A stretch of DNA of 57,177 nucleotides from Hyphomicrobiales bacterium (GTDB taxonomy: Bacteria > Pseudomonadota > Alphaproteobacteria > Rhizobiales > Methyloligellaceae): assembly GCA_028280515.1 (NCBI GenBank), contig JANQLP010000180.1, positions 1 to 57,177 on the forward strand. The letters run 5' to 3'. A program made the position numbers and the translations under genes. Below, piece by piece: positions 26,616 to 34,331 of the stretch. Positions within the stretch are counted from its first letter, which is position 1. Each line of letters begins with the position of its first letter. Under the pieces are notes generated by a model that was given only the letters and a program-made list of their open reading frames with translations, did no database searches and was not told the origin of the DNA.

Positions 26616-28172
26616 CTAAACTTCATCATCTCTAGACACGATTTTTGCCAGATCCTTGACTTCCCGGCTGTACAGTAATTCAGCCAACTGCTCAAAGTGT
26701 CTTTCTGTCTCATCGCGCTCCCTTCGAGAACTATCCGCATAATGGGCACCACCTAGGACATCTATGAGATCAGATGCCCGCAACAACCAATTGTGCGGCT
26801 GTACAAAAGCGCTTTTTCCAGAAATCGTACGGTTCGAGGTGGCAAGTTGTGCGAGCTGCTGCTTTTCCTCAGGTCTGGCAATTCGGTAAGTCAAATAAAG
26901 GCTTTTTACGAGTTCGAGGAAATTTGTGACATCAGCTTCAGTAACGTCTGGTTGTGCGTCACGGTCGGCTATCTCATCAGCTAGTTTGACTTGTTCCAGC
27001 AGCAGCGCCTTTTTCTTGGTGTTGAATGTATCAGTGTCAATCAACTCATCAAGCAACGCATCAGTCAGTTTGTTCAGGCGGCTATCAACCAAATCCTTGC
27101 GCAACTGCAAGCTGTCTAGCTTCGGTTTAGTCTCGCGCGGCTGCAGCCGGTCAGACAGGCGTTGAATTAAATTGGCAGCCGAAGTTTTTGGCAGCTGAGC
27201 GAACCGCAGAGCTTCAGCCACGGCCTCATCGACAAGCTCCTCACGGACGGTTTTGGTCGGACAGGCCGGGGTGTGGCAGCGGTAGTAGACGTGACCCTTT
27301 TGCCGTTCTGCGATTGCAGCGGTTCCGCACTCGGCACATCTGAAAAGACCGCGGAACGTATGATTGTGGCGCGTCACTTTCTTGCCAACATGCCGACCGG
27401 CTTTGATGTCCTGAACCGTCTGAAACAGTTGAGCATTGATGATGGGTTGGTGGATGCCGGGATAGGTGGTGTCACGCCTCTTGATGTGAATGATGCCGCA
27501 GTAAAATGGACTGTTCAGGATGGTCTCCATGCCGGTGACGGAAACCGGGTTGCCAGCGAAGTTACGCAAGCCCTCGGCAGCCATTCGCTTCTGCAATGAT
27601 CTGATGCTGAATTTGCCCGTGGCGTAAAGCTCAAAGGCCATAAGAACAAGCGGCGCTTTTGCCGGATCTGGAATCTTCGGCTTGCCCTTGCCTTTGTCGA
27701 GATACCCGAGTGGCGCCTTGAAGGGATACAGACCCTGCTCTAAACGGCCGTTGATGCCCTTGATGGTTTCATCCCGGAGGTTGCGGATATAGTCAGCGGC
27801 AATGACCGCCTGAATATCGGCGGTCAGGCGGCCGCCGCGTGAGTGGAAATCTAAGCTCTCGGACGCGAAGTGAATAACAATACCGGCGTCAGCCAGTTCG
27901 CCAATCTTAGCCCAGTCCGCAAAGTTGCGGGCAGAGCGATCAATCTTGTGCATGACCAGACCAGCCGCGCCCCCTTGGCACAATTCTTTAAGCATGGCGG
28001 AGAAGACCGGACGGCCCTTTTTGGCAGCGGTCTCTTTTTCCTCAAACGACTTGACGATTTCGATATTGTGTCGCTTGGCAAAGGCTTGGATGGCCTCTTT
28101 CTGAGCCTGCAGCGAGACCCCCTCACCCTGCTTGACAGTTGATACGCGCGTATACGCAAAGCATTGTTTCAT
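26616..28172 (-). CDS. Large serine recombinase (integrase) 1
   Basis: 518 residues. N-terminal resolvase domain with catalytic Ser11 in AYTRVSTVKQGEG and HKIDRSARN; a recombinase domain (APLGYLDKGKGKPK, ILNSPFYCGIIH); a zinc ribbon with four Cys (FRCAECGTAAIA ... YYRCHTPACPT); and a C-terminal coiled coil. Large serine integrases catalyse attP x attB integration of elements. It starts 3 bp after a tiny upstream ORF. Its own att sites were not identified. It is one of two serine recombinases in the window and only distantly similar to the one at 36563. Confidence 0.92.
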   Translation of the reverse strand: MKQCFAYTRVSTVKQGEGVSLQAQKEAIQAFAKRHNIEIVKSFEEKETAAKKGRPVFSAMLKELCQGGAAGLVMHKIDRSARNFADWAKIGELADAGIVIHFASESLDFHSRGGRLTADIQAVIAADYIRNLRDETIKGINGRLEQGLYPFKAPLGYLDKGKGKPKIPDPAKAPLVLMAFELYATGKFSIRSLQKRMAAEGLRNFAGNPVSVTGMETILNSPFYCGIIHIKRRDTTYPGIHQPIINAQLFQTVQDIKAGRHVGKKVTRHNHTFRGLFRCAECGTAAIAERQKGHVYYRCHTPACPTKTVREELVDEAVAEALRFAQLPKTSAANLIQRLSDRLQPRETKPKLDSLQLRKDLVDSRLNKLTDALLDELIDTDTFNTKKKALLLEQVKLADEIADRDAQPDVTEADVTNFLELVKSLYLTYRIARPEEKQQLAQLATSNRTISGKSAFVQPHNWLLRASDLIDVLGGAHYADSSRRERDETERHFEQLAELLYSREVKDLAKIVSRDDEV

Positions 28173-28175
28173 AAG

Positions 28176-28316
28176 CTATTTTTTAGGATCATCCGAATCT
28201 AACATATCGTCAGAATTTGTCGAATCCGACCAAGGAAACGAACCCTCGCGTTTCATGCGTTCAAAAATTTGCTGGCATAGGAGTAAGTATCGCTGCACAA
28301 ATTCGTCTTCAGTCAT
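28176..28316 (-). CDS. Tiny acidic protein preceding the recombinase
   Basis: 46 residues from the ATG at 28316: MTEDEFVQRYLLLCQQIFER, MKREGSFPWSDSTNSDDMLD, SDDPKK. A helix followed by a W-containing acidic tail. It ends 3 bp before the recombinase start, so it is surely cotranscribed. I recall similar short ORFs (RM.REG.WPW.DST.SEDM) upstream of serine recombinases in other elements. It could be a recombination directionality factor or merely a leader; unproven. Confidence 0.55.
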   Translation of the reverse strand: MTEDEFVQRYLLLCQQIFERMKREGSFPWSDSTNSDDMLDSDDPKK

Positions 28317-28404
28317 ACGTGCCAGTGTATGGGAACTGAGCTGTGCGGGTAGAGGGCACAAGGTGACTTGGTTGCGAGGCTCATTTTTGTGGATTGATGA
28401 TGTA

Positions 28405-28475
28405 GAGGACAGTCAAAAGAGGGTGTGAACCCTCTTTTTAAACGGGGTTACACCCTGGTCTTTTTTGACTGTCTC
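28405..28475. repeat. 71-bp imperfect inverted repeat in the recombinase/XRE divergent region
   Basis: The left arm (GAGGACAGTCAAAAG, then AGGGTGTGAACCC) is matched on the other strand by GAGACAGTCAAAAAAG, then AGGGTGTAACCCC. Within the left arm GAGGGT/ACCCTC forms a 6-bp hairpin followed by TTTTT, and the right arm is followed by TTTTTT. It sits between divergent genes, where it could act as a regulator binding site, attenuator or recombinase site. Confidence 0.6.
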
Positions 28476-28583
28476 TATACGTTAATAGGTCGCGCCGATG
28501 TGACAAATCGGCTCTTTGCGTCCTCTACGAAGATAGACCTATGCGCATACAATCGATGTGATAGCATCGATAACGTACAACGT

Positions 28584-28928
28584 ATGGAAACGAGGATAGC
28601 AGTTGATCTTAAAGTATTCAGACGCCGCTCCGGTCTCAGACAGGCCGATGTTGCGCACCTCTTGGGTGTACACCGCACGCAAGTCTCAAAGTTTGAGCGT
28701 GGTGTCCGGGAGCCGTCCATAGAGCACGTCACCATCCTGTGTTTGATTTATGGACTGCGCCTACCAGACTTTTGTGTGGCGGCCCGGCCGCAGTTTGAAC
28801 GGGTGCTGGCGGAGCGATTGCAGACGCTGCCGGTAGCGAAAGAGAATACAACCGAGACCCCACGAGAGCAGACGATACAAGCGCTCACAGAGCAGTTAGC
28901 AGACTTACCAGCGATGTATGACGGCTAG
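28584..28928 (+). CDS. XRE-family helix-turn-helix regulator
   Basis: 114 residues from the ATG at 28584; the frame is open to 28425 but would run through the upstream inverted repeat. A helix-turn-helix occupies residues 8-62: LKVFRRRSGLRQADVAHLLG, VHRTQVSKFERGVREPS. A helical tail of about 50 residues follows. It probably regulates the divergent recombinase operon and its own. The stop overlaps the start of the RuvC-like gene by 11 bases. Confidence 0.8.
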   Translation: METRIAVDLKVFRRRSGLRQADVAHLLGVHRTQVSKFERGVREPSIEHVTILCLIYGLRLPDFCVAARPQFERVLAERLQTLPVAKENTTETPREQTIQALTEQLADLPAMYDG

Positions 28929-29382
28929 GCCGCGCTACGTGCTCTCAATTGCCGCCTGCGCTTCCAAGGTCGGCTATGTCTTTCTGATTGACGGCAGGCC
29001 CTATGACTGGGGCATCTCACTGCAAGCCAATACCTCGACCAAAGCGGTACAGGAGTTCACGACCGATCGGATTGCGTTCTACCAGCCGGAACTGGTCGTC
29101 ACGGAGCGGGTAGCCGCCAACAGCAACAAAGGCGAACGGTCGCGCGAACTCATCAATGCCATCTGGAAAGCCGCGCAAAACGCCGACGTAGAATGGGCCT
29201 GTGTAGATCGTGTTCAGAGTTACGCCAACAAATATGACGAAGCTGAAGCATTGGCGGCGCGCTTTCCCGAAATGAAACCGTGGGTACCGAAGCGCCGCAC
29301 GCTGTGGGATGAAGAGCCGCGCCGGACAATTATCTTCGAAGCCTTATCGTTAGCACTCAAGGCGCTGCACCGCGGAGGATGA
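28918..29382 (+). CDS. RuvC-like (RNase H fold) nuclease
   Basis: 154 residues: YVLSIAACASKVGYVFLIDG (first strand pair), QPELVVTERVAANSNKGERS (acidic residue after the third strand), VEWACVDRVQSYANKYDEAE, then a C-terminal helix with EEPRRTIIFEALSLALKALH. This is the layout of small RuvC/YqgF-type Holliday-junction resolvases of phages and mobile elements, though the first position is Ala rather than Asp in SIAA, so activity is uncertain. It overlaps the XRE gene. Its stop codon is the first base triplet of the 18-bp inverted repeat. Confidence 0.65.
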   Translation: MTARPRYVLSIAACASKVGYVFLIDGRPYDWGISLQANTSTKAVQEFTTDRIAFYQPELVVTERVAANSNKGERSRELINAIWKAAQNADVEWACVDRVQSYANKYDEAEALAARFPEMKPWVPKRRTLWDEEPRRTIIFEALSLALKALHRGG

Positions 29383-29397
29383 AACTGAGAACTGGGT
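29380..29397 (+). repeat. Left copy of an 18-bp inverted repeat bounding the defence cassette
   Basis: TGAAACTGAGAACTGGGT here is the exact reverse complement of 35155-35172. It begins at the stop codon of the RuvC-like gene. Confidence 0.85.
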
Positions 29398-29550
29398 TCT
29401 TATTGTCACGTTAGCCGAACTAGAAACCAGTGTAAGTGTGGCTTCTTGCTCATATCCAACCTAACCATTTGCCAAGCGCTAGTCACCGCTGTTCGTGCGG
29501 GCGATACTACATCTGAATAGACAAAGCGACTGCCCGACGACATCGAAAGC

Positions 29551-30042
29551 ATGGCTGTTTACAAACGTAATATCTCTGAACCCAACCGAATGATGGGCAC
29601 TGCGCTATCTTTGCAGAAATTTGTTGGTTCAATTGAAGTTGGTGCTGATCGCACTTCAGATTTCCACCTCTTTAAAGGGCAATTCATCGCCGTCCCAGTA
29701 CTTCTGGCTCTCGCAATGGAGGTGGCCCTCAAAGCTTGGTGGGCTCGCGAAGTCAAAGACAAACCGGTGCCGAAAACACATGACCTACTGAAACTGTTCG
29801 ACGGACTGCCCGAACAAACGCGGACACGTCTTGAAAACTCCCATCCAGAGAAACTAATTCTCGATCACCTAACACTGCTGCCCACTCACCAAGGTCTGCG
29901 ATCACTACTAGCTTCAAACAGAGCAACCTTTGTCGATTGGAGGTACCCGCACGAAATTTTTAGCGGCAGTTACCAAAGTGAGGAACTCAATGCCGCACTG
30001 TCATCGGTCATTGATGAGTTCTTTAATGGAACGGCACGATGA
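29551..30042 (+). CDS. HEPN-like protein
   Basis: 163 residues, mostly helical: a long helix with FIAVPVLLALAMEVALKAWW, then KTHDLLKLFDGLPEQTR, a pattern typical of HEPN-fold proteins whose helix 3 carries xHDLxxLF. The strict RNase motif Rx4-6H is not evident, so it may be a non-catalytic or nucleotide-modifying-partner HEPN. It stands alone on the plus strand, between the left inverted repeat and the CBASS operon. The fold call is tentative. Confidence 0.5.
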   Translation: MAVYKRNISEPNRMMGTALSLQKFVGSIEVGADRTSDFHLFKGQFIAVPVLLALAMEVALKAWWAREVKDKPVPKTHDLLKLFDGLPEQTRTRLENSHPEKLILDHLTLLPTHQGLRSLLASNRATFVDWRYPHEIFSGSYQSEELNAALSSVIDEFFNGTAR

Positions 30043-30304
30043 ACACGATCGATCTGGTCTGACTAACCTATTCAGGGAGGCCGCATCGCAGCACAGATCA
30101 TCGACGCCACCGTCGAGCCTCCAGCTTCTCCCAGTGCCACCTGGAATTTTCGCAACTCTCCTGCTTGGCCAGGATCGCAGCAATCTCTCGAACCGCGTAG
30201 GAAGACGAATTAGCATGAGGCATGATGCACAATAAGGACGTGAAATTTCCTATGGCAACATCTGAAGCATCTATGACGCCAAAGACTGGAGACTGAAAAA
30301 TCAG

Positions 30305-31369
30305 CTATCTATCGATAGGCACCGGTTCAAACTGCGTAGCGCGCTGCTGTAGAAACAAATCCGCAATCTTTGCACCATTGGCAGCAAGCGATTGCTCGGC
30401 TGCAGGCACCATCTTAGCCACCGCGCGCCGCCAATCATCCATGCGAATCTTAGGCTCAAAGTCGGGCGGGTCAATCCGCATCACCGAAGGTGGGCCAAGC
30501 AAGAGGCGAGCCTGATTGGTGGCCGCCAGCGATTGCAGGCGCATCGCAGCCTCCATGATCTTGCGCCAGTGCCAGAGACCGCCCTTTGTGACGAGGTTGC
30601 CTGAGACAACGTAGCTATCTTCGCCGCAACCAAGGGTCAGCACGTCAATGCAGTTGGGCGTTACATCAAAGCAAATCAGCGCCTCGATCACCGCCAGCAT
30701 AATGGGATTGTTCGCCCACACGCCTCCATCGACAAGCGTGTAGCCGCCATGCTCGAACGGCCTAAAATAACTGGGCGCGGCAGCAGTCGCCAAAGCGACA
30801 TCGACCATGCGTTCATGGCGGTCAGTCCAGTAGTCGGCATGGTGAGGCGTCTTGTAGACAAAGACTTCGCTGTGCCGTCCGTCAAACGACGGGATACAAA
30901 GGCGCAGGCTGGAATCTCCGAATAGCCGGTCGCCTAGCTTCTCTGTCAGCAGATTTTTAAGGGCCTCACGGTTGTAGAGGTAGCGGGTGTAGTGGCGCAC
31001 ATCACGAATGCGCGCCCTCAGGCGGCCCAGCTTGCTGTCAGGCAGCGGTGGGAAGACCTCACATCCACGCTCAACATAGAGCCGCAGGAGGTCTTCCGCA
31101 GAAAGTCCTGCACCCAATCCGATGGCAAGAATGCCGCCCGTCGAGGTGCCTGCAACAAGATCAAAGAAAGATGCGAGCGGACTTCCGCCGGCGTAGGAGC
31201 GCTCAAGTCCTGCCAAGACAGCGGCGGGAAAGATCCCCCGGATGCCGCCACCATCAATGGAAAGGATGCGAAAACGCCGATCTTTCGGCCAAGGCTGTGG
31301 AACGCGGCGTTCAGGGATCGCACCTGTCGAGCGCGCCTCACCGGGTTCAAGTCTTCCTCGTTCGGGCAT
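30305..31369 (-). CDS. capV: CBASS effector: patatin-like phospholipase
   Basis: 354 residues. Patatin motifs: RILSIDGGGIRGIFPA (oxyanion glycines), GTSTGG with nucleophile Ser76, and the catalytic Asp214 in LVDGGVWANNP. Cyclic-nucleotide-activated phospholipases of this type (CapV) degrade the inner membrane and kill infected cells. It is the last gene of a three-gene operon with a CD-NTase and an E2-like protein. The ATG at 31369 has GGGAGG upstream but lies inside the reading frame of the E2 gene. Confidence 0.9.
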   Translation of the reverse strand: MPERGRLEPGEARSTGAIPERRVPQPWPKDRRFRILSIDGGGIRGIFPAAVLAGLERSYAGGSPLASFFDLVAGTSTGGILAIGLGAGLSAEDLLRLYVERGCEVFPPLPDSKLGRLRARIRDVRHYTRYLYNREALKNLLTEKLGDRLFGDSSLRLCIPSFDGRHSEVFVYKTPHHADYWTDRHERMVDVALATAAAPSYFRPFEHGGYTLVDGGVWANNPIMLAVIEALICFDVTPNCIDVLTLGCGEDSYVVSGNLVTKGGLWHWRKIMEAAMRLQSLAATNQARLLLGPPSVMRIDPPDFEPKIRMDDWRRAVAKMVPAAEQSLAANGAKIADLFLQQRATQFEPVPIDR

Positions 31370-31830
31370 GGGCTGGCCTCCCTAACTTCTGGATGGCGAC
31401 CGCCGCCTTTCCATTCTCCCGTAGCCACCCAGTCTTCGTGAAAGAGAAGCCATTTCAGCGTCCACGGGATGATTGTGTCGGCGAAGTATTGATCCGGGGA
31501 CCACTCATCCGCTTGCGGATCATATATGCAAAGCCGGGGAAATTCCGGCGGGTAGCCGAGCCGGTAGACATGTTGCGGCGGATCGCCGGTGCCGCGCGGA
31601 TCGGGGCCGATAGGCGGATCGACTACAATAATGCCGATCCGAGGATTGGCGAGTTTCCAGCCGTCGAACAGGCGCCGTGAAAAATACAAGATACGGATGC
31701 GGTAGGTCTGACAGATCGGCGTCAGCGTCCCCTCCCAGATTCCGATCCAACCGGCATTCAGCATGAGCTCAAATTCCGGGCATGTGGCCCGCAGGTGCTG
31801 ATCTTGCTCGACGACGGAAAGAGGCCGCAT
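31018..31830 (-). CDS. CBASS E2-like ubiquitin-conjugating protein, with abnormal C-terminal read-through
   Basis: 270-codon frame starting 6 bp after the CD-NTase stop. Residues 1-150 match the stand-alone E2 of type II-short CBASS: PHVYRLGYPP-type segment (here HVYRLGYPPEFPRLCIYDP) with candidate catalytic Cys101, then EWSPDQYFADTIIPWTLKWL, then TGEWKGGGRHPE. E2-only systems are known to conjugate the cyclase C-terminus and tune its activity. The frame does not stop after HPE as expected but continues 120 codons through the start of the phospholipase gene in another reading frame; that part has no E2 character and looks like a shadow of the phospholipase. A lost stop or a single-base indel near 31390 is likely. 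Confidence 0.8.
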   Translation of the reverse strand: MRPLSVVEQDQHLRATCPEFELMLNAGWIGIWEGTLTPICQTYRIRILYFSRRLFDGWKLANPRIGIIVVDPPIGPDPRGTGDPPQHVYRLGYPPEFPRLCIYDPQADEWSPDQYFADTIIPWTLKWLLFHEDWVATGEWKGGGRHPEVREASPCPNEEDLNPVRRARQVRSLNAAFHSLGRKIGVFASFPLMVAASGGSFPPLSWQDLSAPTPAEVRSHLSLILLQAPRRAAFLPSDWVQDFLRKTSCGSMLSVDVRSSHRCLTASWAA

Positions 31831-31836
31831 CTCGCC

Positions 31837-33078
31837 CTAGTCTCCAAACGGTGTACTTTTCGGCATGGCCTTGGCGATGGCAGGAGCTGCCGCCGATCCG
31901 AGTGCCGGAATGATCCCGGTGCGCGGGACATGCAAGCCCTTACCGATCTGGTTATCCGAAACATGCTGGTCCATGTATTTGCGGACCGCATCGCGGGCCG
32001 GGCGTTCGCCGAACAAATCTTCCAGAATGCGCTGCATCTCGGCTAGCGGCAGACCCGCACGGAGCCTTTCGAGCTGGATCGCAAAGGCACTGAGTTCATC
32101 TATGAACAAGCGCTGCTCGTGCAGATCGCACGGCCAGCGGTCGGTGAGTTCATCGTCCGGGCAACGCGGATTGAATTCGCGGATCGTCTCGCGGCGCTGT
32201 TCGGCGGACACCAACGCCGCAATCATAGCCTCTACCTGGAAGATCAGCTCATCGGCAAGTGTGGTCGCCCGGTTCGTGTTGCGGGCGACATAGTAAGAAA
32301 GCAGGACGGACGGGGGCTGCCTCAACTTCTTGTGCCGCCGGTCAAAGGCGAGGTTGCGCCAACGCTTGATGAGCTGGAGCGCGATCACGGCACGCGACTT
32401 ACGGTAGGCGGGCATCTGCTCCGGCACCGGGGTTGCATCCGCCTTCGCCATGAAGACCATTCGGTCATAGTCCAACGAGCGCTTCTCGAAGAACGCGGCA
32501 AACGCCTCCTCGGGCGGCGTCATTTCAAGAAACCACTCTGCGAAACCGAACGGATTGGCAAAGAGACTCATCTTCGGCTCCGCCGGATCTTCCGGCTTCG
32601 AGTGAAAGATGAAACTCGTCTTTTCGTTAGTCCCGATGAGACGCACGGCGGGTGTGACATCGAGGTGCATGTCGGTGTAGTAGACGGTACTGCACCGTGT
32701 CTTGCGGTCGGCCTTATCATGATAGCGCGAACCCGGCTTGGCCCGGATCGCGTCGTCCATCAGGGCCAGGGGCGTTTCGGGATCGACGTCGACGGGCAAG
32801 CTGAGCTGCGCCATCACGTCGATATCGAACTCGTCGTCGGTTCCATGGCGGGCAACCGTCGCCCCGATGGCAAAGCCGCCCTGCCCGTAGAATTCCTCAA
32901 CCAGCCCGAAAAGCGGACTGTCCTCGCGCTCGATCCAATTATGGATGGTGTTGTAATGATCCACGGCCCGCTGATAGTCGGTCGGGCTGAGCTGGATGCG
33001 CACGGCAATGTCCGCCAGCATCACGTCGAGCGGGCTAAAACTGGCGATTTCCCGCAGCATGCGGTCGGTGTAGTTCAT
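31837..33078 (-). CDS. CD-NTase (cyclic oligonucleotide synthase) of a type II-short CBASS
   Basis: 413 residues. The nucleotidyltransferase core is plain: GQGGFAIGATV (G[G/S] motif), then DDEFDIDVM with Asp85 and Asp87, then third acidic residue Asp140 in MHLDVTPAV. A helical C-terminal half follows, with a basic Pro/Ala-rich tail ending in STPFGD; in E2-linked systems the extreme C-terminus is the conjugated part. When triggered by phage the enzyme makes a cyclic nucleotide that activates the phospholipase. It is first gene of the operon, divergent from the sigma-like operon. Closest group by layout is the CdnG type, which I cannot confirm. Confidence 0.9.
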   Translation of the reverse strand: MNYTDRMLREIASFSPLDVMLADIAVRIQLSPTDYQRAVDHYNTIHNWIEREDSPLFGLVEEFYGQGGFAIGATVARHGTDDEFDIDVMAQLSLPVDVDPETPLALMDDAIRAKPGSRYHDKADRKTRCSTVYYTDMHLDVTPAVRLIGTNEKTSFIFHSKPEDPAEPKMSLFANPFGFAEWFLEMTPPEEAFAAFFEKRSLDYDRMVFMAKADATPVPEQMPAYRKSRAVIALQLIKRWRNLAFDRRHKKLRQPPSVLLSYYVARNTNRATTLADELIFQVEAMIAALVSAEQRRETIREFNPRCPDDELTDRWPCDLHEQRLFIDELSAFAIQLERLRAGLPLAEMQRILEDLFGERPARDAVRKYMDQHVSDNQIGKGLHVPRTGIIPALGSAAAPAIAKAMPKSTPFGD

Positions 33079-33282
33079 TTTCGAAAACTCCTATCTGCGG
33101 CCTGTCGGCGTTCTTGTCGTGAATACTATCCCGATTCGGAACGAAGCAAGAACATGAATGCGAGATTGCGCCGGGCGTGGCCGCCCCGTCCTGGCGCAAG
33201 GTTCCGACCTCCTATGCCGGGCGCGACGGCCATTTCGGAAATTGCAGTCAACTTTTCCGAAATTCGTCTCAACCGGGCATAG
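33079..33282. promoter_or_regulatory. Divergent promoter region between CBASS and the sigma-like operon
   Basis: 204 bases separating two divergent operons. It contains TTTCGGAAATTGC near 33233 and TTTTCCGAAATTC near 33250, which share TTCGGAAA-type sequence in opposite orientation and could form a shared operator. Promoters for both operons must lie here. Confidence 0.45.
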
Positions 33283-33900
33283 ATGGTAAGAGGCGGGAAT
33301 TGGCACGAGCTGATGAGCGATATGACCGTGGTCCGGGATGCGCCGGAGAAGCAGGACGAATTTCTAGGTGTCGATGAAATCATTGCCGCCCTGGATGCTC
33401 TGTCGCCGGACGATAAATTGAAGCTGGGTGCAATCGAGGCGAAGCGGCGCGGCGGGACCGAATTTGGGCCGGGTGAGCTGATTCAGGAGGCGGTCTGCCG
33501 CGCGCTCGAACGCGAGCGGAATTGTCCGCGTGACGTTCCGTTCATGGCGTTCCTGGCGATGACGATGAAAAGCATCGCTTCCCATTCCCGAAGCGCCCAG
33601 CAGAAGTTGGCGGACTCGCCTGAGCTTGCGACAGGAGAAAGGAAGCCCGATGGACACGCGGACCCGCCTACGCCCGAGGATAGTCTATTGGAAAAGGAAG
33701 CCGCCGCGCGGGTGCAGACGATCCACGGGCATTTCGAGGACGACTCAGAAGCGCAGCTCGTGCTGATGGGTTGGGGGGACGGGCTTCGCGGGAAGGAATT
33801 GCGCGAAGCTACCGGGCTTGATCAAGCTGCGCTCGACTACGCAGGCAAGCGCATCAGGATGAAGATGAGGAAACTTTACCCCGATGGGTGGACATCATGA
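33283..33900 (+). CDS. Sigma-70-like protein
   Basis: 205 residues; a later ATG at residue 11 (33313) is an alternative start. Residues 35-115 resemble a sigma region-2-type helical bundle (FLGVDEIIAALDAL ... GPGELIQEAVCRALERE ... FMAFLAMTMKSIASHSR). Residues 150-205 resemble region 4 (AQLVLMGWGDGLRGKELREA, TGLDQAALDYAGKRIRMKMR). It lacks the extended region 1 and 3, so it is ECF-like in size. It is cotranscribed with a helical protein and an ImmA/IrrE protease by two ATGA overlaps, and divergent from CBASS. Confidence 0.65.
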   Translation: MVRGGNWHELMSDMTVVRDAPEKQDEFLGVDEIIAALDALSPDDKLKLGAIEAKRRGGTEFGPGELIQEAVCRALERERNCPRDVPFMAFLAMTMKSIASHSRSAQQKLADSPELATGERKPDGHADPPTPEDSLLEKEAAARVQTIHGHFEDDSEAQLVLMGWGDGLRGKELREATGLDQAALDYAGKRIRMKMRKLYPDGWTS

Positions 33901-34331
33901 ATACGCCGAAAAAGCGATCTGCATGGGATGAGCTTGTGGGCATTGAGGATGCGCTTGCCGAGATCATCCTTGATGCCACCGGCGAAGAGCTGCGCGCCGA
34001 AATGGTCGAGGCCGGGGACGATCCCGATGCCTGCATCGCAGCGGTTGAAGACGCCATAGGTGCCGCCAGGGCAAAATTTGCGAGAGAAGCTATTGCGCGC
34101 GCACGGACTGAACTCAAGCAATGGCGCGCAAAGAGTGGAAACATAGGTCAAGCGGAACGTGAAAAAGCGCACGCAAAGCTGGAACGGATACGCGGAATCG
34201 ACCGAGAACTGGATTCCAAGATGATGCTCGCGGCCCGCAAGGGAGAAGGATTGTCCGACCGCGATCTCGAAGGCATGCTTGATGACTTGGCAGAGCTGGA
34301 GCGTTTGGAACGTGAGGACGGTGATGAATGA
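33897..34331 (+). CDS. Helical protein between sigma-like factor and protease (possible anti-sigma)
   Basis: 144 residues starting at the ATG that overlaps the sigma stop (ATGA), with GGTGG 8 nt upstream; a GTG at 33888 would add three residues. Almost entirely helical and charged: LVGIEDALAEIILDATGEEL, AEREKAHAKLERIRGIDREL and a final LSDRDLEGMLDDLAELERLE. No domain recognised. Position and coupling on both sides suggest it binds one or both partners; an anti-sigma factor cut by the protease is a reasonable guess only. Confidence 0.6.
   Translation: MNTPKKRSAWDELVGIEDALAEIILDATGEELRAEMVEAGDDPDACIAAVEDAIGAARAKFAREAIARARTELKQWRAKSGNIGQAEREKAHAKLERIRGIDRELDSKMMLAARKGEGLSDRDLEGMLDDLAELERLEREDGDE

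Noticed and set aside
32119-33282. 387-codon plus-strand frame antisense to the CD-NTase
   Set aside because: The minus strand has all nucleotidyltransferase motifs; this frame has none.
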